Assembly: GCA_002363095.1 (NCBI GenBank)
Contig: DEWC01000097.1
Location: 1 to 21,424 of the forward strand
Direction: 5' to 3'
DNA from: Ruminococcaceae bacterium UBA3220
GTDB lineage: Bacteria > Bacillota > Clostridia > Oscillospirales > Acutalibacteraceae
DNA: 21,424 nucleotides
Part shown: positions 7,578-14,712 of the stretch, in pieces
How positions within the stretch are numbered: position 1 is the stretch's first letter
How the letters are laid out: every line of letters begins with the position of its first letter
Program-made: the position numbers and the translations under genes
The notes under the pieces: generated by a model
The model's input: the letters and a program-made list of their open reading frames with translations, nothing else
Told to the model about the DNA's origin: nothing
Database searches by the model: none

Positions 7578-7774
7578 TTTTTTCCGTTTGGACGGTTATC
7601 GTATTCTGGGCTTTCATTCTCGGATTCTGGTTAGGGCTTTCCTTTCCGAACTCCGGAGAAAAGAAGAAGCATATCCAAACCGAATTAAAAGACGGTGGAT
7701 TTGATTTTTACATTTCCGACAAAGAATACGAAAATTTTTTAAGCTATGACGGCACAACACGGCAAAAGGAGTAA
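7574..7774 (+). CDS. Small phage membrane protein
   Basis: A 66-residue protein whose ATG overlaps the terminase stop (ATGA at 7574-7577). A GGGAGG site about eight bases upstream makes 7574 the better start than the in-frame ATG at 7565. An N-terminal membrane helix (about 3-24: VWTVIVFWAFILGFWLGL) is followed by a short polar part ending in EYENFLSYDG. Similar short proteins sit next to terminase genes in clostridial phages. The function is not known. A role in lysis (holin-like) cannot be excluded, but the single helix and position give no real support. Confidence 0.6.
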   Translation: MIFSVWTVIVFWAFILGFWLGLSFPNSGEKKKHIQTELKDGGFDFYISDKEYENFLSYDGTTRQKE

Positions 7775-7778
7775 GATT

Positions 7779-8033
7779 ATGGAAAACAAAAATGAAAAGG
7801 TATCGGAAAACACCCCCAATCAAAAAGACTCAACGGATAACAGGTTATCTTCACTCGCCGAAAAAAACAATCTGACGGTTGAGCAGTTTCTTGATTCGCT
7901 TGAACAAAAGCAGGAAGTTATATCGCAAAACAACACGGCGAAAAGCAGAAGCACCGGTTCTCAAAGCAGCGAAAGCCGGTTCGGCTTTGACCCTGCCGGC
8001 AGCGAATTCCTCAAAGGCATTTGGGGCAAATAA
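7779..8033 (+). CDS. Small hydrophilic phage protein before the capsid gene (scaffold candidate)
   Basis: An 84-residue, strongly polar protein, rich in Ser, Asn, Gln, Lys and Glu. It has one predicted helix around residues 26-48 (LSSLAEKNNLTVEQFLDSLEQKQ) and a short ordered-looking end, GFDPAGSEFLKGIWGK. The ATG at 7779 has a textbook AAAGGAG site. The position between terminase and major capsid genes is where scaffolding proteins are often encoded, but it is much shorter than most scaffolds and I see no family signature. It is intact and closely spaced (4 bases) after the preceding gene. Confidence 0.55.
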   Translation: MENKNEKVSENTPNQKDSTDNRLSSLAEKNNLTVEQFLDSLEQKQEVISQNNTAKSRSTGSQSSESRFGFDPAGSEFLKGIWGK

Positions 8034-8042
8034 TACCTTTTA

Positions 8043-8147
8043 TGTCGGTTAAGTTCCGACAAACGGGCGCGGTGTTTTATAAAAACGCCTTTTTCCTCAC
8101 TTATTTGCCGCAGATGAGGAAGAACCCGAAAAACAAATATTGCGGCA
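8043..8147 (+). promoter_or_regulatory. Stem-loop leader of the capsid gene, including an attenuator-like terminator
   Basis: Three structures lie in the 128-base gap before the capsid start. TGTCGG/CCGACA (8043-8048/8056-8061) has a 7-base loop. GGTGTTTT/AAAACGCC (8071-8078/8082-8089, one G-T pair) is followed directly by five T (8090-8094), like a weak intrinsic terminator. TGCCGCA/TGCGGCA (8106-8112/8141-8147) encloses about 28 bases and ends just before the ribosome binding site. Together they look like an RNA leader that ends, processes or stabilises mRNA ahead of capsid translation. The function is inferred. Confidence 0.45.
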
Positions 8148-8161
8148 GAACGGAGATTTTT

Positions 8162-9343
8162 ATGTCAATAAATTCAGTTGAAAACGCAGTTAGATACTCT
8201 CAAGAGCTTGACCGTGTATTCACACAGAAAAGCGCAACCGGTTTCTTCTGCGACAATGCACTCAAAACAAAATTCGTAGGTGCGAAAACCGTTATTATTC
8301 CCGATGTCGATTTTGAGGGACTTGCGGACTATGACCGCGATTCCGGATTTTCGCGCGGCGCCATTACCGTAAGCAACAATTCCTACACCATGAATATGGA
8401 CAGAGCCCGCTCCTTACAGATTGACCGCGAGGATATGGACGAAACCGGTATTGCCAATTTAGCCGGTAAAATCCTCGGTGAATATGTAAGGACAAAGGTT
8501 GTCCCCGAATGCGACTCCTATGTTCTTTCCAAGCTTGCAGGGCTCGCCGCAACAAGGTCTAACCTTATAAACGGCGATGTAACCAAGCCCTATGAGGCGC
8601 TTTGCTCTCTTATAAACGAGGTTCAAAAGCAGGCCGGGTACGACGAGGAGCTTGTGGCATTTGTTGACAGCGCCATGTACGCCGCATTCCAAAACAGCAC
8701 CGAAATTTCAAGAATTATGGATATCACCGATTTCAAGCAGGGCGATATTTCTCTCAAGGTAAAGTCGATTAACGGTGTTGCGATTATACCGGTTGTATCC
8801 GAAAGAATGAAAACGGGTTACACCTTTAACAACACAGGCGCGGGCGGTTTTACCCCGCTTGAGAACGCCAAAGAGATATATATGCTCGTATGCCCGAAAA
8901 ACGGCGCTCATCTTGTGAAAAAAACCGAACAAATCAGGGTTTTCACACCGGAACAGAATATCGACGCCGACGCTTATAAATTCGACTACCGAATTTATTA
9001 CGATGTATTCGTAAAGAAAAGCGGTCTTGACACCATTTGGGCATGGTTGTCTCCCGAAATCACCGTTTCGGCACAGCCTCAGGATGCTTCGGTTACCGAA
9101 GGCAATATAAGCGGTTCGCTTTCGGTTACCGCTTCAAGCACCGGTACACTTTCTTACCAGTGGTACACCTGCACCGATACGAACAAATCAAACGCCGTTA
9201 AAATCGCATCCGCTACAAGTTCGAGTTACTCAATTCCCACAACGCTTGAGGACGGCACCTATTACTATTTTGCCAAAATAACGGTCGACAATATTGCCTC
9301 TCGCGACACCGATGTTGCAACCGTTTCGGTTGCCGCGGCATAA
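8162..9343 (+). CDS. Phage major capsid protein with C-terminal Ig-like domain
   Basis: Builds the phage head. Residues 1-298 resemble HK97-fold major capsid proteins of clostridial phages. The N-terminal part has DRVFTQKSATGFF and FVGAKTVIIPDV, followed by MNMDRARSLQIDREDMDE (78-95) and a helix LAGKILGEYVRTKVVPECD, which match the pattern of this group. From about 299 to 390 there is a separate beta domain (SVTEGNISGSLSVTA, LSYQWYTCT with W334, DGTYYYFAKITV) typical of bacterial Ig-like domains that decorate capsid surfaces. The ATG at 8162 with a GGAG site is chosen. The frame is open further upstream to 8021, but that stretch covers the stem-loop leader and lacks a ribosome site. There is no separate protease gene and no obvious delta domain, so head maturation by cleavage is doubtful. 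Confidence 0.88.
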   Translation: MSINSVENAVRYSQELDRVFTQKSATGFFCDNALKTKFVGAKTVIIPDVDFEGLADYDRDSGFSRGAITVSNNSYTMNMDRARSLQIDREDMDETGIANLAGKILGEYVRTKVVPECDSYVLSKLAGLAATRSNLINGDVTKPYEALCSLINEVQKQAGYDEELVAFVDSAMYAAFQNSTEISRIMDITDFKQGDISLKVKSINGVAIIPVVSERMKTGYTFNNTGAGGFTPLENAKEIYMLVCPKNGAHLVKKTEQIRVFTPEQNIDADAYKFDYRIYYDVFVKKSGLDTIWAWLSPEITVSAQPQDASVTEGNISGSLSVTASSTGTLSYQWYTCTDTNKSNAVKIASATSSSYSIPTTLEDGTYYYFAKITVDNIASRDTDVATVSVAAA

Positions 9344-9380
9344 GGCGGATGTTTTTTTAAGCAGGTAAAACTGCATGACC

Positions 9381-9415
9381 CTGCCCCGAGCGAGATACTC
9401 GGGGCAGTTTTTATT
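9381..9415 (+). terminator. Strong intrinsic terminator after the capsid gene
   Basis: A perfect 10-bp stem, CTGCCCCGAG/CTCGGGGCAG (9381-9390/9398-9407), with a 7-base loop and a T-rich tail (TTTTTATT). It lies 37 bases after the capsid stop and 98 bases before the portal start. It would give more capsid message than portal and tail message. Confidence 0.92.
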
Positions 9416-9449
9416 AAAATCCGCTTAATGACGGTAAAAATAAGCAGTT

Positions 9450-9493
9450 GGAAACAACGGTCGGCAAAAGTCTTGATTTGTCGGTCCGTTTCC
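9450..9493 (+). promoter_or_regulatory. Imperfect stem-loop in the portal leader
   Basis: The run GGAAAC (from 9450) pairs with GTTTCC (to 9493). An inner arm CGGTCGGCAAA pairs with TTTGTCGGTCC through several G-T pairs, with a two-base bulge. It ends about 20 bases before the portal start. It is plausible only as RNA structure. No promoter that would restart transcription after the terminator could be fixed here. Confidence 0.3.
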
Positions 9494-9513
9494 CGGAAAG
9501 ATATGGTGAATAA

Positions 9514-11118
9514 ATGATAAAACTTACACCTTCCTCAGTTTTTGAGGAATACAAAAAAAGCATAAATTTCAAAAATTCGATCGGAAAGCACGGCATTTTC
9601 GAACAGGCGGTTATCAACGAAAGATTCTATGTCGGAGACCAGTGGCACGGAGCAAATTGCGGTAATAGACGCCCCCTTGTACGGCATAATATTATTAAGA
9701 GAATCGGCGAATTTAAAATGGCGCAGATACTCGCCTCCCCGTTTTCCGTTAAATACGGAATTAACGGTGTCCCGCGACTGTCAAGCGCTTCAAAGGTTCC
9801 GCTGAAAAACCGCGCTTTAAATATTAAGGAATCAAAAAACATCGGAAACGATGAGCTTAACAATCTTGAAGATGTTCTTGACAAATACTACCTTGTAACC
9901 TCAAAAAGACTTCATTTGAATTCGGCTTTCGCTGCCGCCCTTAAAGACGCATACATTTTCGGGACCGGAATTGTGTATACATATTGGGACGGCAGAATTC
10001 AAACAGGAACGGTTAAAAACAGCGTTCCTATAACCGGGGATATTAAAACAGAGGTTTTGGATGTCAGAAATGTATCTTTTGGAAACCCCTACGAAAAAGA
10101 TATCGAAAAGCAGCCGTTTATTATCATTGCCTCGGTCAAATCGACGGATGATATCGCAAAAATGTGCTTAGAGCGAGGCGGCGATGAGTTCGCGCTTAAC
10201 CGCATCTGTTCTCTCGGAGAAAAAGCAACGCTTTTGACACTTCTCTACAAGGCGACCGACGCCGACGGAAAAGAAACGGTTATGTGCGCGAAGTTCACCG
10301 AAAACGAAACCGTATGTCCGCCCTATAACACAAGACTTCGCAGATTTCCGCTGGCGGTTTTCAGATGGGACGACCTTAAATCTACCGTTTACGGTGAAAG
10401 CGAAATAACACATATTATCCCCAACCAAATAGCCATAAACAGGATGATTACCGCAAATGTATGGGCAGCCATCACAATGGGTATGCCTTTGATGCTTGTA
10501 AACGGAGACACGATTGAAGGGGACATAACAAACGACCCCGGGCAAATTATCAAGGTTTTCGGCACAAACGAAGATGTTGCCGGCTCTGTCAAATATGTAA
10601 CACCGCCCGATATCACTTCAAATTTCGGAAACAGTGTTAACACACTTATTGAGACGACTCTTACACAATGCGGAGCAAACGAAGTTGCTCTCGGGGACAG
10701 CAAAGCAGATAATATGGGCGCTTTAAGCATTATGCGAAGCGCCGCGACAATGCCCCTCAACCTTATAAAGGAAAATTTCAAACGCTTTGTCGAAGAGGTT
10801 GCGCTTATTTGGGCTGACTTCTGGATAACACAGTACGGGCTCAGAAAAATCAAAATCAACGATGACAGCGGCATTTGGTATATGCCCTTCAACGGAGACA
10901 GATATAAGGGACTGACCATTTCGTGCTCTGCCGAGGTAGTTCCCGCACCGGAATTCACCGCCAAAGAGAGCATTTCCCTTTTAACCGAGCTTCTCGAAAA
11001 GAACATAATCACCAAAAAAGAGTTTTTCGAACGGCTCCCGAGCGGGCTTATTCCTGACTGTGAAACGATTGATGTTTCACCTATTGAAAAGAAAGGAGAA
11101 ACAAATGACGGGATTTGA
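9514..11118 (+). CDS. Phage portal protein
   Basis: The dodecameric DNA channel at one head vertex, docking site for terminase and tail. The 534 residues include an N-terminal segment common in portal proteins of clostridial phages, ERFYVGDQWHG (about 36-46) followed by VRHNIIKRIGEFKMAQIL. Further on come DAYIFGTGIVYTYWD (the portal wing/core beta region), a long central part with GESEITHIIPNQIAINRM, and a C-terminal helix region with ALSIMRSAATMPLNLIKENF. The length suits short-tailed phage portals. In most phages the portal gene precedes the capsid gene; here it follows, after a terminator. The ATG at 9514 has a modest GGTGAA site. Its end overlaps the next gene by 14 bases. Confidence 0.8.
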   Translation: MIKLTPSSVFEEYKKSINFKNSIGKHGIFEQAVINERFYVGDQWHGANCGNRRPLVRHNIIKRIGEFKMAQILASPFSVKYGINGVPRLSSASKVPLKNRALNIKESKNIGNDELNNLEDVLDKYYLVTSKRLHLNSAFAAALKDAYIFGTGIVYTYWDGRIQTGTVKNSVPITGDIKTEVLDVRNVSFGNPYEKDIEKQPFIIIASVKSTDDIAKMCLERGGDEFALNRICSLGEKATLLTLLYKATDADGKETVMCAKFTENETVCPPYNTRLRRFPLAVFRWDDLKSTVYGESEITHIIPNQIAINRMITANVWAAITMGMPLMLVNGDTIEGDITNDPGQIIKVFGTNEDVAGSVKYVTPPDITSNFGNSVNTLIETTLTQCGANEVALGDSKADNMGALSIMRSAATMPLNLIKENFKRFVEEVALIWADFWITQYGLRKIKINDDSGIWYMPFNGDRYKGLTISCSAEVVPAPEFTAKESISLLTELLEKNIITKKEFFERLPSGLIPDCETIDVSPIEKKGETNDGI

Positions 11119-11455
11119 CATCTTTGAGTCTGCCCTTATAAGACTCGGACTTATAAATTCAAAAGGCTCGCTTGAACAGCAGTTGCCGTTAAGAAAAACG
11201 GCTTTGTCGGTTATCAACGAATTAGCGGGTGATTTATGCAAGGCGCCGCCGATAAAAAGCCTTAACGACATCCTGCAAATAGACCGAAAGGCGGCAACTC
11301 TCATTTCATACGGTACCGCATATGTGCTTGCTACGGTTATGGGCGAAAACGAAAAGCAGGCAACGATGCTTGCCATTTTCAACGCTAAAAGAAAACTTTA
11401 TTTAAGCGAAATTAAAGAAATATCCGATAGAATGCCGGGCAATTACGGAGGTTAA
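11105..11455 (+). CDS. Putative head-tail adaptor (gp4/connector-like)
   Basis: A 116-residue, mainly helical protein. The pattern of a short N-terminal helix (FDIFESALIRLGL), several amphipathic helices and a C-terminal helix that begins FNAKRKLYLSEI and ends in RMPGNYGG resembles small adaptor or tail accessory proteins that sit under the portal (P22 gp4-like). The similarity is by shape and position only. The ATG at 11105 has an AAAGGAG site and lies inside the end of the portal gene. The frame is open further upstream (to 11060), but the site there is poor. Stop and next start are one base apart, with a GGAGG site across the junction. Confidence 0.55.
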   Translation: MTGFDIFESALIRLGLINSKGSLEQQLPLRKTALSVINELAGDLCKAPPIKSLNDILQIDRKAATLISYGTAYVLATVMGENEKQATMLAIFNAKRKLYLSEIKEISDRMPGNYGG

Positions 11456-11456
11456 T

Positions 11457-13508
11457 ATGGCAAAAAAACTCAAAAACTTAAAATGTTTAAGTACCTTCGG
11501 AGGAATAAATCCTTTTCCTTCTGAACAAAACAAGAGAAACCATTTCGCCTATACAAAAAATATTGTGCCGAAAAACGGAAAACCCGTAACGCGCGAGGGA
11601 ATTGTGCCGGTAACAAACACTCCCATCGGGAATTATGACGCGCTCGGTTGGCTCTCGACCCCGCTTACGGTTACCGAAACGGTATATGCACAATCGGGCA
11701 GGCTTGCTTATGATATCTGGACCGACGGTGTAACATTTGCTTATGTGAACGCCTATATTTTTCAAGACGACGCCTCACTCGACCGAATTGGTTCTATCAC
11801 CGTGGGAAGCCCCGGCGGGCAGTTTTTTATGCCGAAAAACGTAGTGTTTTTAACCGGGGAACCGGTAAACGGAACCGGTCTTTATCTTTTTCTGTGTTGC
11901 ACTCCCGGAACTCAAACATATAAATCCGGAACCTTTGTCATATACGAATATCTGGGTGCAAGACAAGGTTTTGCCCAGGTTTTGGAAAACAATCTTTATA
12001 TACCGGTGATTTATACAAACGGTCGCGGAAACAAATTCAATGAAGCGAGAAAAGAGGGTTGGGTTTATGACCAGACACCTGATTTCCCCGAGGATATAAA
12101 TCTTTTAACGGGAAAATTCAAAGCTTTCTATACCTCAGACGGGTTTTCGTCCGGTTTCAAGCTTCCTATATGGCAACTTGACGATACCATGCCCGGTTCC
12201 TGCCGGATATATGATGACGCCGACCATTTCGTCGAATGGCTATTCGCTCCTTCAAACCGTTCTTCGACCCATAACTTCAACGGCTTTCAGGTAACCGCAA
12301 GTCTTGACTGTTCGACCGGATATGTGCGGTTTACATGCAACGGCAACCCCTATGCGATACCAAAATCAGATCATCTGAACGGGAACAATGTTATGATTAT
12401 CGCGCACAAAAAACTCCCAAACAGCCAAAAAGCCGTTCTTTCATCCAAGGGCGCGCTGATGTTTGAGGATAAGATTTATCTTTACGGTAACGATTTTTAT
12501 AAAAACGAAATATACTGTTCTTCAAGTGATAATCCTCTGTATTTCCCCGAATCAATGAAAACCGCCGCAGGCAACTGCCACACAAAGGTGAACAGATTAT
12601 TCGCAAACGGAAAAAGCCTTTTTGCTTTTAAGGATGGCGGCATTTATAAAATCTCATCTAATGAGCAGATAAACAATACCGATATGATACTTCCTATTGA
12701 TGTGGGTAGGAATTATAAAATAACCAACAGACTTAAAAGCACCGAACTTTCGCAAATAATCGGATGCAAAAACGATGAGAGCATAAAAGCCTGCGGCGAA
12801 AACACCGTGTTTTTATCGAGCGACAGGAAACTCTGTATGATTCGTGAAAACGGAAGGATTTCAGAAATATCCTCTCCTGTAAACGGACTTTTAAGTTCTC
12901 TTGAAATAAGCAATAAGGACCGTATATTTGCCGTAAGTTACGACAAGAAGTATCTTTTATTTATTGGCAATCGCGCATTTTTGCTCGAATATAACACATC
13001 GGATTTCGGCTATTCGAAAAACCGCATTGATACCGATGATTCCGGTTTTCTGAAATGGTACTATCTTGAATTTCCCGCGCAGAACTATTACAGCAGTGCC
13101 ACCGCCGTTCGGGATACGCCGTATATTATCTGCCGTCATTCGAAATACCGTGTTGCATATATTATGCGGTTTTCCGGCGATACCGATATAATTCCGAATC
13201 CTGCCGAGCAAGGGACTCGGCAAGAGAAAGAAATCGAATTCAAAATAAAAACAAACCCGTATGATTTCGGATATCCCACAACGAAAAAAGGCATAAACTT
13301 CACCGAGCTGTTTGTTTCGGGCGACGGCACCTACGGCATAAGCATTGACAACGGCACAAACGCTTCAACTCAGAATATTCGTATAAACGGAGAAAGCGTT
13401 ATTAAAATCTATCCGTTTTTAATGCCCTCGTCTACCGTTTCGGCAGAAATAACGGGCACGGCGCCGTTTTCACTTTCAAAGCTCTCTTTTGAATATACTG
13501 TTAAATAG
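11457..13508 (+). CDS. Putative tail hub/nozzle protein (P22 gp10 / T7 gp12-like)
   Basis: A 683-residue, beta-rich protein with no membrane segment. The N-terminal STFGGINPFPSEQNKRNHFAY and a later repeat of surface strands, with NEIYCSSSDNPLYFPES (about 354-370), NRLFANGKSLFAFKDGGIYKIS (379-400) and FLSSDRKLCMIRENGRI, follow the pattern of the beta-propeller nozzle proteins. These plug the head of short-tailed phages and carry x-x-x-D-P-x-F-P, F-K-x-x-S-I-Y-type blade motifs. No tape-measure or sheath gene follows, which also fits a short tail. The assignment rests on pattern and gene order. A baseplate or adhesin role is the main alternative. The start is fixed by a GGAGG site at 11447-11451. 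Confidence 0.6.
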   Translation: MAKKLKNLKCLSTFGGINPFPSEQNKRNHFAYTKNIVPKNGKPVTREGIVPVTNTPIGNYDALGWLSTPLTVTETVYAQSGRLAYDIWTDGVTFAYVNAYIFQDDASLDRIGSITVGSPGGQFFMPKNVVFLTGEPVNGTGLYLFLCCTPGTQTYKSGTFVIYEYLGARQGFAQVLENNLYIPVIYTNGRGNKFNEARKEGWVYDQTPDFPEDINLLTGKFKAFYTSDGFSSGFKLPIWQLDDTMPGSCRIYDDADHFVEWLFAPSNRSSTHNFNGFQVTASLDCSTGYVRFTCNGNPYAIPKSDHLNGNNVMIIAHKKLPNSQKAVLSSKGALMFEDKIYLYGNDFYKNEIYCSSSDNPLYFPESMKTAAGNCHTKVNRLFANGKSLFAFKDGGIYKISSNEQINNTDMILPIDVGRNYKITNRLKSTELSQIIGCKNDESIKACGENTVFLSSDRKLCMIRENGRISEISSPVNGLLSSLEISNKDRIFAVSYDKKYLLFIGNRAFLLEYNTSDFGYSKNRIDTDDSGFLKWYYLEFPAQNYYSSATAVRDTPYIICRHSKYRVAYIMRFSGDTDIIPNPAEQGTRQEKEIEFKIKTNPYDFGYPTTKKGINFTELFVSGDGTYGISIDNGTNASTQNIRINGESVIKIYPFLMPSSTVSAEITGTAPFSLSKLSFEYTVK

Positions 13509-13520
13509 CGGGAATTATTT

Positions 13521-14612
13521 ATGAAGCGTATTTTACCCATTGTTCTTATACTTATCATCCTTTCCGGTTGTAAGCCGGCAACGGCACCGACAAACAAAGA
13601 GCCTATAACTTTTATCTCGGGCGTATGGATTACATATTCCGAGGTTGACAGTATGCTCGAAGACGGAAAATACAAGGATGCTTTTGACAGCGCCGTTAAT
13701 ACCTGCAAGGCAAACAGAATAACCGATATATTTTTAGCGGTGAGACCTTTTTGCAATTCGCTTTATAAATCAAATTTGTTTCCGCAAAACGAGCTTGCAA
13801 AAAATTATGATGCCGACCTTCTTGAATATTCGGTTAAAAAAGCCCACCAAAACGAAATCCGCCTTCACGCCTGGATAAATCCTTACAGGGTAGCAAGAGA
13901 AGGAACGGGTATTGATAATTTACCGGACGACAGCCCCGTTAAGCAAATGACGCCCGGCGACGATTATATTGAATCGGGCGGGATTTTTCTTAATCCCGCC
14001 TCGCCTGCGGCAATAAGGCTGATAACCGAAGGCGTGAGGGAAATATGCCTTAATTATAAGGTTGACGGAATTCATTTTGACGATTATTTTTATCCGACGG
14101 ATGATGAGAATTTCGATAAAGTGTCATATGATAAGTATAAGCAGAAAAGCCAACATCCCCTTCCCTTGGACGAATACCGTATTTCAAGCGTCAATTCACT
14201 TATAAGCTCGGTTTATACCGCCGTTAAGTTCTGCTCAAAGGATATTGTTTTTTCGGTAAGCCCGGCGGCTTCGATAGAGAAAAACAAAACCGATTATTTT
14301 GCCGATGTCAAGGCATGGTGCGAAAACGGTTGCGTTGATATTATTATTCCGCAGCTTTATTTCGGATTTGAATACCCGGACCGAAGTTACCGCTTTAACA
14401 AACTGCTTGATGATTGGAAAAACCTCTTGAAGAATACCGAAGCCGCCCTTGTTATCGGGCTCGGCGTTTACAAAACAGGCACCGCTGCCGAGCCCGACCG
14501 CGAGGAGTGGAAAAACGGCAAAGAAATAATAAAACGGCAGACCGAAATCTGCCGAAACGACGATAGAGTAAGCGGATATGTTTATTTTTCGCTGTCAGAC
14601 ATAAGCCGTTAG
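13521..14612 (+). CDS. GHL10-family glycosyl hydrolase lipoprotein (DigH/YddW-like)
   Basis: A 363-residue exported lipoprotein: signal MKRILPIVLILIILSGC with lipobox LSGC (14-17) and Cys17 as the lipidated residue. Residues 32-350 form a GHL10 (PF02638) barrel. Visible motifs are GVWITY (34-39), HAWINPYR (116-123), DGIHFDDYFYP (182-192) with the acidic pair typical of the active site, and IIPQLYFGF (275-283). E. coli DigH of this family cuts glycan strands lacking stem peptides. The gene starts 12 bases after the nozzle gene, on the same strand, and is followed by a terminator, so it belongs to the same transcript. As the only wall-active gene in the cassette it could serve lysis or entry. 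It could also be a host gene captured by or fused to the cassette. A lipid anchor is unusual for a phage lytic enzyme. Confidence 0.88.
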   Translation: MKRILPIVLILIILSGCKPATAPTNKEPITFISGVWITYSEVDSMLEDGKYKDAFDSAVNTCKANRITDIFLAVRPFCNSLYKSNLFPQNELAKNYDADLLEYSVKKAHQNEIRLHAWINPYRVAREGTGIDNLPDDSPVKQMTPGDDYIESGGIFLNPASPAAIRLITEGVREICLNYKVDGIHFDDYFYPTDDENFDKVSYDKYKQKSQHPLPLDEYRISSVNSLISSVYTAVKFCSKDIVFSVSPAASIEKNKTDYFADVKAWCENGCVDIIIPQLYFGFEYPDRSYRFNKLLDDWKNLLKNTEAALVIGLGVYKTGTAAEPDREEWKNGKEIIKRQTEICRNDDRVSGYVYFSLSDISR

Positions 14613-14676
14613 TACCTGATAATATCCACAAAAAGACGCGCCTTTACACGGCAACGCCACTTCATATACATACATT

Positions 14677-14705
14677 AAAAGACAGGGATACGCTCCCTGT
14701 CTTTT
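14677..14705. terminator. Bidirectional intrinsic terminator between convergent transcripts
   Basis: A perfect 12-bp stem, AAAAGACAGGGA/TCCCTGTCTTTT (14677-14688/14694-14705), with a 5-base loop. The outer A and T runs give a U tail in either direction. It serves the cassette from the left and the acyltransferase operon from the right, 64 and 8 bases from the two stop codons. Confidence 0.93.
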
Positions 14706-14712
14706 GCTTGTT

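Larger units (their letters stand above)
5960..14612 (+). mobile_element. Phage-derived morphogenesis cassette (prophage remnant or minimal capsid island)
   Basis: Nine plus-strand genes are packed between two host operons on the opposite strand. They cover DNA packaging (TerS-like, TerL), capsid, portal, putative adaptor, putative tail hub/nozzle and a lipoprotein glycosyl hydrolase. The set matches the head-and-short-tail module of P22/T7-like phages. Integrase, repressor, replication, tape-measure, tail-fibre and holin genes are absent, and I found no direct repeats at the edges that would pass as att sites. All genes are intact, with good ribosome binding sites and short overlaps, which argues against old decay. 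The boundaries are approximate: the left one is set just before the inverted repeat, the right one at the end of the last co-directional gene. Confidence 0.8.

Noticed and set aside
8021..8161. Extension of the capsid frame upstream to 8021
   Set aside because: Overlaps the previous gene, has no ribosome site, and covers three stem-loops; the start at 8162 has a GGAG site and a normal capsid N-terminus.
11060..11104. Earlier start for the adaptor gene
   Set aside because: Would lie within the portal gene with no ribosome site; AAAGGAG at 11091-11099 fixes 11105.
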